Part shown: positions 46,981 through 57,070 of the stretch, piece by piece | Layout: each line of letters begins with the position of its first letter | Numbering within the stretch: position 1 is the first letter of the stretch | Origin: Linyphia triangularis | Taxonomy: Eukaryota > Arthropoda > Arachnida > Araneae > Linyphiidae | Length of the DNA: 64,000 nt | NCBI GenBank assembly: GCA_963978545.1 | Contig: OZ021724.1 | Span: 27,765,933-27,829,932, forward strand | Reading direction: 5' to 3' | The notes under the pieces: model-generated | What the model was told of the DNA's origin: nothing | Database searches by the model: none | The model's input: only the letters and a program-made list of their open reading frames with translations | Translations under genes and position numbers: made by a program

Positions 46981-47322
46981 GATTTTTTTTTTTTTTTAAA
47001 CTATATTTATGGAACTTATTCGTAGTCGTTTTCTTTTTCAATATTTGGTAGTTTTTCAACTTCGCCAGGTGGTATATTTCGATTGAAAGTTGAAGTTTTT
47101 ATGCTTTAAGACGTAAAATTTGAAATCAAAGTTGGAGGACTAATTCATGTATACTCAGTAGTTTGTGTTATAATCCTTTGTGTAAAGATTCCTATCAAAC
47201 TATTTCTTTTATCAATAACAGAAAATTTAATATTAAGGGGAAATGGGACACAAAAATATAAATCTGGTAGATGTATTTTAAATATTGTAAATAGATAAAC
47301 TATTGCATACAAAAACAAAGCT

Positions 47323-47328
<6 letters not shown>

Positions 47329-47390
<62 letters not shown>
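47329..47390. repeat. (TA)n microsatellite, about 62 bp
   Basis: An uninterrupted TA run. Confidence 0.95.
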
Positions 47391-47393
<3 letters not shown>

Positions 47394-48384
47394 GAATTTG
47401 TAAAATTTGACCATTTTTGCTTTTGATTTAAGTCCAGTACTCGTTATTCAATTTGCAGTTTCTTTGCATTAAATAACGCAAAACACTAATGAACTATTAC
47501 ACTAATAACTCAAAAATTTATGAAATAAATTGAATTTTTTTTTTTTTTTTTTTTAATCTCCATTGGAATGTTTTTAAACTCATATATCGATAATTGAAAA
47601 GGGCAAATAAAAAAATTAGCCCATTTTCATAGCAGTATTGACCAAAGTCGGAAACAGGGATTCTGGAAATATTTGCCAATCCCTACCGAAATTCGAGCAT
47701 AGTTCCAAAATATAAGATTTTTTTTTTTTTTTTAATGAACATGGGAAAAACTATCACAAGACATATATTTTACCCCACCGTCCTTTCTTATAAAAGTACA
47801 TTTCAATTTAAAAATTCAACATCAACATTTAAAACTTCCAGTATATTTTGGCCAGCACTGGGCAAAATTGATGAGGAGCCTTAGCAACAACCAATTTACA
47901 ACGGGATTGGCCAGTGTTGTGCGATATACGCCAAGCACTTGTGCTACTAAAGTATATATTTTTAAAAAATTGCAAATTTTCACACATTTAAAATATAGAG
48001 TTATTACGTATATCGACTCAATGTTCAAAAGATGGAGCTAAAAAATATAGTACTAATTATTTAATATTAAAAGTTGTAACTTAGATAGGGTTTAACTTTT
48101 GATTGTAACTTAGATGGAGTTTAACTTTTGATTTCTTTCATTTTAGCTCTATTAATATCATTTTTTAAAAAGTAAAAAAATTAATGTGTCAAATTTAGTC
48201 TCTAAAGTAAAGCTGCAAATTTAGTCTAATTTTTTTTGCACGAAAAGACTGAGAATAGCTCAGTTGAGCATAGAGTATACGCATAAGGGATAAGTAAATG
48301 TAATGTTATTCAGAAATGCCATATGACAAAAAAAGCAAATTTTTCTTTAAAAACAAATATAGCCCATAAAAACAATGTTTCTAA

Positions 48385-48735
48385 TATAAATTCTGTTTAT
48401 GCATTGCCAATTTTTAAGTGTAATTGAAGCTTATTGAACACTGAACGAGTTTTCATACCGTTTTAACCATTACGAACAAAAGATCCATTCCGAACTATTC
48501 GATAACTTTTTCTCTTTTTTTGCCTCCAAAACTTGAGGGAATACAGTGTCATCAACAACGATTCTATTTGCGAAGATTCGGTTCAATTGGATGACGGCAA
48601 GTGGGTTAATTTGCCCTCCGAAGATTTTGTCTCTATAAAGAATTATTAAAAACCTTTCACGAAATACAACGGTACTTTTTTTTATCAATTAAAATACAAG
48701 ATATAACCAGCGTTCTGATTTTGATTTTTTTTTTA
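48385..48735 (+). repeat. Composite of dispersed repeat (copy 3) and Tc1-like right-end fragment
   Basis: 48385-48620 aligns with the CCAAGTTTCAGC family (GTGTCATCAACAACGATTCT, TTCAATTGGATGACGGCAAG). 48640-48735 (AATTATTAAAAACCTTTCAC, AATACAAGATATAACCAGCG, TTCTGATTTT) aligns with 27645-27745, the right subterminal and TIR of the outer Tc1-like element, losing the terminal CCCCCC. That the two families abut suggests they may be parts of one larger element. Confidence 0.55.
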
Positions 48736-49637
48736 AATTGTATAAGTAATTTATATATTACTTACTAATCCATACATGGTTTTTTTGCATGAGGCAGTAT
48801 TACTTATTGAATATCTTATTAATAGATGTAAGATTTATTTAAAAAAAAAATTAGTTTGTAATGCTTCAAATAGCAGAATTTCTATTCCTTTAGTGTTAAT
48901 TTATACTTACAGCACAAAAAGCAAGTTTTTTTGTGTTACATATTTCAAACTAAGTATATTTTAGGCTTAACACTAGTCTTTTTTAATCTCACAGCTTGGA
49001 GAATTTGCTAAACCTTATTTCAGTAGGTATCATAAGCTTTATTAAAATCTTTTTTCTCATCTAGAATGTTCTATTTCAAACACGGGGAAATTTTTTTTTA
49101 AAAAAATCTCCCTTTTCTTTATTTACTCTTCGTCTACTTAATCCTCTTGCAGAAATCCCTCCTCCAAAACTAAGGTTGCATAGAGATCAACATTTTTCTT
49201 TTACTTTTTTTTCATCTGATTTTCCTTAGTTTTACGTCACAAGACGACTACGAACAAATATAATGGGAGTTTTCCAAGTCAACTGTGGCGTAACTGAAAG
49301 TTTAAGGTAAAAAGGCAACGGATTGGTAAACTGTAAAGACCATTTTATGACTCAAATTTATTAAAAAAATTTAAACAAATTTAATTTTTTATTATAAGCG
49401 GTTATTTCCTATTAACTTATTTCTTAACCCTATATCCGCAAAATCTTTTTTCTTGGAGCATAAAATTATGTAACAAATAAAACTGAATAAATTTTTAAAG
49501 TTTAGTCTTAATTCGAAATAAAATAATTGGGTTTTAAATATCAACAATTGAACTCTTCCTGTTATTTCAACAGTGTCACATGTTAAAGAGAACTCATATA
49601 CATATCCGTCCAAATTATTTTTGGCAATTTTATTTTG

Positions 49638-49640
<3 letters not shown>

Positions 49641-49702
<62 letters not shown>
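49641..49702. repeat. (TA)n microsatellite, about 62 bp
   Basis: An uninterrupted TA run. Confidence 0.95.
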
Positions 49703-49705
<3 letters not shown>

Positions 49706-50369
49706 TAACGAAAATATTATTAAATACATTACTGGTAAATCTGTGATGTTTTTTCTGACATTTTAATGAATACACTCTTCAAGACTGAATAGAATAAGCT
49801 TCTATAGAGTAACACTGTATAACACCTTATATGTCCAGATAGCATAGAATAAGATGTATGGATTAGGGAAATACACTATATACTGATAATGAGGACCGTA
49901 TGTTAATTACAGGGAAGGTTATTTCAAACCAACTGGAATGTATTTGGAAGATGGTTGAATTGTATGGTACTAGCTGAGCTATCAGCTCTAAGTAAAAAGA
50001 ATTTGGAAACATTTCTTTAAGCAAATATTTTACCGTATTCATTAATTATTGAGACTTAATTCAATTTACAATTTATATTGAGACACATTGGACTAGATGT
50101 GCCTTGGTACAAATCCACCGATTTACTTATTGAACAGGTATTCCTTCACTTGACAAAATTGAGATCAGCTTGATGGATTGAGGAATTTTATATGCATAGG
50201 TAATTAAGGCCATTCCGCTACTTAGAAATCACAAAACGCGGTTAACTCCATATATGCTCACTAATCACCATGAACAAGAATTGAGCAATTAATTGGATGT
50301 ACCTATTTGAATGTGGTAATGCCACTATTTTCAAATCATCCGATTTGTTTATTTGCATGAAAACTACAG

Positions 50370-50730
50370 TTGACCAGATTTGCACAAAAACTGCACAAGC
50401 TTATCACTTTAAAAACCATCATGTGTGCATTAGTTTTTATTCACGAGGTCAACTGAACTAGATTAGTAACGAAAAGTAGTAATTAAGACATAAGGTAATA
50501 CAAGATTAGTAACTGACAGACCAGATTTACAGAAGAAAATGTAGAGCCATTTCGCATTAAAAATTATCATGTTCGAGAGGCCAAATGGACTAGATTAGTA
50601 ACACTAAGCAGTACCTAAGACAGTAAACAACATAAGATTAATAACCAGGATATTAATATAAAAATACAGAATATATTAATATACAGAAAAACTGTAGCCA
50701 TATCGCATTGAAAATCATCAGGTTCGTTAT
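50370..50730. repeat. Degenerate tandem repeat, period about 130-145 bp
   Basis: Landmarks recur in order: GACCAGATTTGCACA (50374) and GACCAGATTTACAGA (50519); AACTGCACAAGC, AATGTAGAGCC and AACTGTAGCC; CACTTTAAAAACCATCATG, CGCATTAAAAATTATCATG and CGCATTGAAAATCATCAGG; ACTAGATTAGTAAC twice. About two and a half units, strongly diverged. Confidence 0.6.
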
Positions 50731-50879
50731 TGGTTATTTATACAGTGAAGTGGATAAGTCTAAGAAAATTGGAAACCAAGTCGGTTCTGACCAATCAGAC
50801 ACGAAGACTATTAGTGCATAAAGTTTTATTAATTTGATCCTGGATTCAAATCTGAATGTGAATAAAAAAATTATGAGGT

Positions 50880-51450
50880 ATCCTCTTCTATTCACCAACC
50901 TTGGTCCTAAATCACTGGAAAAATGCCCTCCCTCTAAAACAAAATACGCGTCATCGAAGCCGTTGCCACTTCCCTCCAAGAAGATCCCCACTTCCGCCCG
51001 CTTCATTAAGCGCAGACGAAAATTGAGTCGCAGCTTTACATTTTAATCTTTTCCCAAGCTGTGTGTTTTATATTTTAAAGCGATAGCGTTAATCACGACG
51101 AGGAGCTTTTCGAAGAAGCTACAACATTGGCTGCGCATAAAGGTTCTCGGTTCGGTGGAGATTTTAAAGGTGTGAAGATTTCTTCTCACGGAAACGAATT
51201 TTCATTTCAAAGAATGCACCTCATCGGAATTCTTTGCGATAGAAAAGATTAAATCAAGCGTCAAAATCTTAATCTAGTTGCGATGGTTCCCAAATTTTTG
51301 AAGTAGCTTTGCTTATCGGTGGCTGTGTTATAGTTGAGCCAATGACAGCACCGCTACCTCAAGGGATTGGAAAATTCCTTTGTTTTGATGCAAATACCTA
51401 GAGCCTTCATTGTGCGGGTTTCCAATTATATAAGTGTGGCCTGGAGCTTT
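50880..51450. promoter_or_regulatory. GC-richer island with SOX-POU composite site
   Basis: The island contains CCTTTGTT (51377-51384), a 3-bp spacer TTG, then a perfect octamer ATGCAAAT (51388-51395). SOX and POU half-sites in this order and spacing match the layout of the vertebrate FGF4 enhancer site (CTTTGTT-3 bp-ATGCTAAT). Upstream are GCGTTAATCACG (homeodomain-like), CCAATGACA and GAGTCGCAGC. Opposing 70- and 90-codon frames at 50734-51046 overlap and lack motifs. Enhancer function is inference. Confidence 0.35.
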
Positions 51451-52417
51451 GGGATAAGAGAGATATGAATTTTAAAGTAAATGTTTAACGTCGAAATTTG
51501 GAAATTTGAAAATGCACTTATACAATTGCAATCTTCTTTTAAACAACCTTTAAAACAAGATTAATATTCTCAAAAGTTATACCAAGTTATTTAGAGTTTG
51601 TATCTTAAATACATTACATTTTTCTGAGGCTTCCCTATAACATATTATTAAAATTTAAACTAATTTACAAATATTAACCATACATTAATCTGCTATATCA
51701 ATATAGCCATAACGCCTATTCCTTTAGAACGTATAAATAAAAAGAACTATATTTAAACTATGAAAATAATTATACATTTATGTATTTTTATATAGATTAA
51801 ATAGAATAATTTAAATACGAAAAATATTGTTATCGAAAATCTTCTTAACACTGCTGTCTTGTCCAGACCAAAGCCATCCTAATAATTTCTCCTTAAGTCT
51901 TAACATTGCATGTTTAAAGGATTTTTTTTAGCATATGATCTAACATATCTTTCATCACTTTAAAAGCTAGTTCATTTTCAATAAAAAATCAGAAATTTGT
52001 AACTAATAATTGGACAATCTAAATATTATAAATGTCATTGTTTTTCAACCATCCAGAAGAAAACTTGCCCTCTTGCTTCTTACTATCAGTAATATAAATG
52101 AACCCTTTAAATAAATTTTAGGAGACAATATCCCCTATACCTGTACCGTTAAATTGGCTATTTTTTATGCGCCTTGTCTTGGAAAATTCTTAACAAATGT
52201 GTTTGATATTTTTATATAGATTAAATAGATCTTTTACAAGATACTAAGGTTAAACTTTGGTAAAAATTACCAGAATTTTTTTTAAAAATTAAACCTTCAA
52301 ATTTTTTTTTTTTTTTTTTTTGATTTTTAAATAAAATCTTTAAAATAACATGAGAATTTTTACCTCAGTTTAATCTGTAAGTTCGACGTTCGATGATTTG
52401 AATAATCAATTAAAAAA
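51451..52417. other. AT-rich stretch, nothing recognised
   Basis: A T tract of about 19 bp lies at 52303-52321. No other feature. Confidence 0.45.
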
Positions 52418-52906
52418 AACGAAAGGTGATAGAAATGTACGGTTTTCTGCATTCTGCTTAAGTATCCAGGGAATTCATTCTTACCAATTTTCAAAATTAT
52501 TAACAAAGTTTGTCAACAGATGGCGCTGATGACTAGGAAAAACTACAAAACAATACTTTCAAAATAACTATCGTTTGAAGCAACAACGTGGCGCAGTCTG
52601 AGGACAGGTGATGGAACTCCAAAACAATAAAAATACCCTATTCCAGTGAATAAACCATTTTCGAAGCATATGCTAGGATGTAGAAATAATAAAAATCTGA
52701 AAAGTCGGAATGCGTACAGAATAGCAGCGCCATCTATTGACGAGCTTTGTAACTAATTTTGAAAATTGTGAGAATAAATTCCCTGGTTATTCAAGCATAA
52801 TGCAGCAAACAGTACATTTCTATCACCTTCCGTTTTTTTTTTTTTTTTTTTTTCGTTTTTTTTTCTTTTTTTTTTTAAATGGTTTTAATTTTTGGGACAC
52901 CCTGTA
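52418..52906. mobile_element. Foldback copy of the CAGGGTGTCCC family
   Basis: The left arm AACGAAAGGTGATAGAAATG ... GTTTGTCAACAGATGGCGCTG (52418-52529) is the inverted copy of CAGCGCCATCTATTGACGAG ... TTTCTATCACCTTCCG (52725-52832); internal markers CCAGGGAATT / AATTCCCTGG match. The right side continues through a T tract to TTTTTGGGACACCCTG, ending at 52904 before TA. The left outer terminus is missing. The centre of about 195 bp is single copy. Homologous to 42216-42695. No transposase. Confidence 0.75.
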
Positions 52907-53194
52907 TCAACTAGTTAGGAAAGATACATTGCAATTTGAAATATCTAGGTGCAAGGTAATGCACCAGCCAAGTTCACTTTCAGGCACCTTTTACTGGAAG
53001 CAACTCAACAGCAATTTGACCTCCTTGTATCTGCGCATTACAGCATACCTGAGAGCTGAATTTTTTAAGGGTAGTAGTTAGCTACTTTAGTGAGATCTCT
53101 AAGTTTCAAGTCTCCAATTATATTGGTTGCCGAGATAATCTAATTCGAAAACGGCAGAAAAAGGCCTATTTTTTGAGATTCACTTATCAACAAA
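52907..53194. other. Intergenic stretch, nothing recognised
   Basis: Slightly less AT-rich. The open frame starting at 52737 continues across the transposon boundary and is not a gene. Confidence 0.35.
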
Positions 53195-53801
53195 ATGATT
53201 CTGGTTGGTTGGTTGGTTGGTTGGTTGGTTGGTTGGTTGGTTGGTTGGTTGGTTGGTTGGTTGGTTGGTTGGTTGGTTGGTTGGTTGGTTGGTTGGTTGG
53301 TTGGTTGGTTGGTTGGTTGGTTGGTTGGTTGGTTGGTTGGTTGGTTGGTTGGTTGGTTGGTTGGTTGGTTGGTTGGTTGGTTGGTTGGTTGGTTGGTTGG
53401 TTGGTTGGTTGGTTGGTTGGTTGGTTGGTTGGTTGGTTGGTTGGTTGGTTGGTTGGTTGGTTGGTTGGTTGGTTGGTTGGTTGGTTGGTTGGTTGGTTGG
53501 TTGGTTGGTTGGTTGGTTGGTTGGTTGGTTGGTTGGTTGGTTGGTTGGTTGGTTGGTTGGTTGGTTGGTTGGTTGGTTGGTTGGTTGGTTGGTTGGTTGG
53601 TTGGTTGGTTGGTTGGTTGGTTGGTTTCAGATTATCTGGCACAGTCAGCAACACGAGAGCTATAATGCTCCGAAACATTCGTCATTAGACAAGCCAACAT
53701 ACATTTACAAACACCCATGCCTTACACGGGACTCGGACCCGCAACCTCGCGGTCTAGAAGCTAGCACGCTAACCAATATACCGTTTGATCGGCATGATTC
53801 T
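53195..53801 (-). mobile_element. tRNA-derived SINE, copy C, full length with giant CCAA tail
   Basis: Body 53627-53793 plus tail 53203-53626, minus strand. ATGATTCT flanks both sides (53195-53202, 53794-53801). The tRNA-like head starts GCCGATCAAACGGTATATTG, with the A-box region at 53767-53783 and B box GGTCCGAGTCC (complement of 53729-53739); the T arm can pair (GCGGG/CCCGT). The body GGCATGGGTGTTTGTAAATG, TATGTTGGCTTGTC and GTTGCTGACTGTGCCAGA is shared with copies A and B. It encodes no protein; mobilisation would need a partner LINE that recognises the tail. Confidence 0.9.
53203..53626. repeat. (GGTT)106 microsatellite, the expanded SINE tail
   Basis: 424 bp of uninterrupted GGTT (CCAA on the SINE strand). 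The array abuts the conserved TTTCAGATTATCTGGC 3' end of the SINE and the TSD on the other side, so it is the tail itself and not a neighbour. Copies A and B have only one to three units. Open frames of 156-237 codons with WLVG or PTNQ repeats are artefacts. The GG-TT pattern could form two-layer G-quadruplexes. Confidence 0.97.
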
Positions 53802-54420
53802 TTTAGGAGAGATAGTACTATGAACATTGATATACTTGTAAGGTTTAGCATGTATACAAAGGGAAAATATCAAAATCAAGACTCTCCCCCCCCCCCCCTC
53901 CTCGAAATTAAGAGGTAAAAGCCTTACATATTTAATGATTGATTGCTGAAATTCTCAAAAGCAAAAGATATCACACTTCTAATTTAAGTAGAAATTAAAG
54001 TAATACATCAATGGGAAGGAAAAAAGAACTATAATGCATGAAATAAAAAGTTTTAAGAGGCCGAGTCCCCTTAAAAAGGCAAACTAGAATTGAAATTCAT
54101 ACACTACATCACATTGCTAGAACCAAACCAGTGGAGTATCTTTTAACAGACTCCATTTCTGTCTTTTACAAAAATAGCTTAGACTCATACCCACCAAACA
54201 AATCATCAGAATTAATTTCATTCCAATTAAAACAACAGCTCCAATTTTAGGACGGAAACTAACTTCAAATTCTAAAGGGGGGGAGACACACTTTTGTCTA
54301 GAATGGTGGAATTAAAGTCGGAACAATGTGACACGCAGTACCATCGATCTCAGAGAAACCATTTTTACTTTTCCCGAAATCTTAATGGAGTTGGTAGGCA
54401 CACATTTTCCCCCAACAGCT
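53802..54420. other. Intergenic stretch with G- and C-runs
   Basis: A C run of about 13 bp lies at 53886-53898 and a G run at about 54280. No gene or element supported. Confidence 0.4.
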
Positions 54421-54447
54421 GATGCAGCAGATTAAGAACTGAGACCT

Positions 54448-54467
54448 CTTCGTCTGTTGAGACGAAG
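54448..54467. repeat. Perfect small hairpin CTTCGTCT-GTTG-AGACGAAG
   Basis: 8-bp perfect arms with a 4-nt loop in a GC-richer setting (54300-54530). No poly-T follows, so it is not a pol III terminator structure. Function unknown. Confidence 0.5.
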
Positions 54468-54600
54468 TCATGGATTTGGAACGAAATTAAATAGATTCGT
54501 TTCGAGGGGCGGTACACTAAGTTATAGACCTTTTCTTCTGTGCAATCAGGAAGTAACGAGGATTTAATTGTGGACGATTTTATTTACCAATTGAATTAGA

Positions 54601-55430
54601 ACATCTGCTATGCAAATTCTTTTCTAAGGTTGGTTGGTAATAGATCAAGATGACAATAGATCAAGAATTATATCGAATAGGTATCGAGTAAACCATGGAA
54701 TGCAATTGAGCATGAACTCCAACTATGCGGATTTTTTTACCCACTGACGGTCATGGAAATGGGCGAAGTTCTACTGTTGTTTTCCCTGCAATAATTTTTA
54801 AATTATATTTCTAATTCAAATACATAATTTTTTTTTAATATTTTAATTAGCTTTTAAACTATCATCCTGAAAAAAATATTTAAAAAGTATTTTTTTATAA
54901 ATTTAAAACGTTGTTATTGCTGGAAAAACTGGGGATAAAATGACGTATAGATATACTTGCTGAACCGTCAGTGGGTTTCAATAAGGTTAGTTGGTTCTAT
55001 TGAAGATTCTGAAGCTTTTCGATGGCTATTGAATATTAGATCAAGAGAAGAATTATTTAAGAAAGATAATAGACCAAGAAGTATATTGTTTAGGAATTGA
55101 GTAAATTATAGAATATAATTGATTAGGATTTATTAATTAAATTAGAGCACCTGCTATACAGATCCTTTTATAATGTTAGTTGGTTCTAATGAAGATTTTA
55201 TTATGCAGAAGCTATACGAGGGCTATTGAATATTAGATCAAGATCTGCTTAGTAAAATTATTTATGGAATAGATCAAGGAGTATATCGAATAGAAATCGA
55301 GTAAACTATGGAATGAAACAGATATATTGAGTGAATCGGGACATCTGCTACGCAGATGCTGTAATGTGGTTAGTTGTATTAGCGATTTTCTTGTATAGAA
55401 GCTACCTAAAGTCTATGGAATATACTTAGA
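54601..55430. repeat. Degenerate tandem array, about 195-bp unit, interrupted by a MITE
   Basis: The order ACATCTGCTATGCAAATTCT, TAAGGTTGGTTGGT, AATAGATCAAG, TATATCGAATAGGTATCGAG, TAAACCATGGAATG recurs with divergence at 54601, 54980, 55145 and 55340. Three spacings are near 160-200 bp once the insert at 54740-54975 is removed. No coding frame is conserved among the units. Confidence 0.7.
54740..54975. mobile_element. MITE with CCCACTGACGGT termini, 236 bp, inside a tandem array
   Basis: CCCACTGACGGT (54740-54751) and ACCGTCAGTGGG (54964-54975) are perfect 12-bp inverted ends; inner segments TTTTCCCTGCAATAA and TTATTGCTGGAAAAA are also inverted. Comparison with intact array units shows that the flanks CTATGCGGATT and TTCAATAAGGTTAG were once contiguous. 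A short TT(T) duplication is possible. Confidence 0.75.
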
Positions 55431-55700
55431 TCATGATGTGTGCGAAGTGATATGCTTTCAGAAGGAAACTGACCTCCACCCAACCCCTTTTTGTTCCTCA
55501 AATAGGAAAAATAACGGTAAATTCTCATCAGGCAATCTGGCAGCTGACACGAAACTCTCTCACAGTCGCTGCCGTGTCTACTCTCTGAAAAAAAGAGAGA
55601 AACATCAGAGCGATAAGAAATATTCTGTTCCAAGAGCATCACAAAGGACAAAGGACAAATCTCGACAAACTTTTAAATTAGGTATGTATGCTCGATGTTA
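55430..55700. promoter_or_regulatory. GC-richer patch with DR1 nuclear-receptor-like site
   Basis: AGGACA-A-AGGACA (55645-55657) is a direct repeat of two hormone-receptor-like half-sites with 1-bp spacing, as bound by HNF4/RXR/COUP-type receptors (consensus AGGTCA). Opposing 81- and 87-codon frames overlap here without motifs. The regulatory reading is inference. Confidence 0.25.
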
Positions 55701-57070
55701 ATTTTATGCTTTATAATTGTTAAACTAAAAAGAACCCATTTTGGGTTTTTAAAACTAAACTCGGTTTTTGACGTATGGAGTTTGAAGTGTAAATGTATTC
55801 ACTCTCCGGATTTGAGTAAATCATATTAAACATGAAATTCCAAAACTCTAACGCTTGCAACTATATTAAGCCTTCCATTTCTGCATGACTAAACTATGAC
55901 CTAAAGAATCAGCAAAATGATTACAAATGATTGAAATAAATACTTCTATTTCAAGGCTCCTTTCAATCAAAGAATAATCACGAACTGTAAAAGTAAGGAA
56001 TAGAGAAATTTAATTTTTTTATCGCTTGTAAACAGTTTTATTTCTAGTAGACTTTTTTTTATCACTAATTAATAGAAATCTTGTTTTTAAATGAAATTTG
56101 CAAAAGTACAAACTCTGCCTCATTCTAATTGGAATCTTTATGGCTTTCCCTAAATGTTTTGGAAATTTTTATAAATAAGTTCCGATGCTATAGTTGGAAG
56201 AAAAAAAGTACCTTTACGACATTAACGTGATGTTCTGTATCATTTAATTGATAGTACAAAAATACCACCTACATGTGCCACATGGTTTAGTGTAGATGGC
56301 TGCGTAGAATAGACGCGAACATCAGTAGCTCAAAGAAGGCATCAGAAGTACACTATCATCTCTGGCACACACTATATGCTAATACCCAATACACTTTTTG
56401 CAGAAAAGCAGAAATCATATGACGCTCACTATATACCATCTCATTGCGCGCACATATGTTGAAGTGCACGAATGCATCAGTGGCACTACACTCCAGCAGG
56501 GGAAGATTGAGGACTGTATTGGTAAAATCATATTCGAGAAACTAACATCGTAGCTCCGGTGATTCGTGGCGAACGCGCACAATAGCACGCAAGATTTTAT
56601 GTATAAAAGCAAACTGAATTAGAATGGGAATTAAAAAAATATTTAAAAAATTGTTGAGAATTTATTATCACACTTATTTCCGGATAGCAAGCGTGCTTTT
56701 CTTTTTCCGTCAAATGGATAAATATATCCAAACCCACAGCTGGCCGGACAGCTGCCATCATACCGTATAAAACTTTCAAGCAAAAGGTCAGCAATCAACC
56801 GACCCAGCCAAGGATTCTACCAAATACAAACCTGTGACCGAGTAATGTGTCCAGATTATGCTAAATGTGTGACAGCATGTCACAGAAATAATAAGCAATA
56901 AAATAAAAATCAGTATATTTGAATGTATGTATAGATATATTTGAGTATATACGTTTAACTCTGAGATGCACAAATGTTGCCAGATTGTGATGCTTATTAC
57001 AGAAAAACTAATAAAACACAATTCAAACATGTGTATGAGTGGTCTTTTAGTGACAGTGACTGTCACAATC
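55701..57070. other. Intergenic stretch, nothing recognised
   Basis: Balanced composition at 56290-56600 but no motif or splice structure. Minus-strand frames (56415-57066) are hydrophobic by composition. Confidence 0.35.

Noticed and set aside
53203..53626. GGTT array as an interstitial telomere
   Set aside because: The usual arthropod telomere unit is TTAGG. The array is joined to the SINE body and bounded by its TSD.
53173..53918. Open frames of 156-237 codons encoding WLVG or PTNQ repeats
   Set aside because: They exist only because a (GGTT)n array of 106 units has no stop codon in most frames. The array is a SINE tail.
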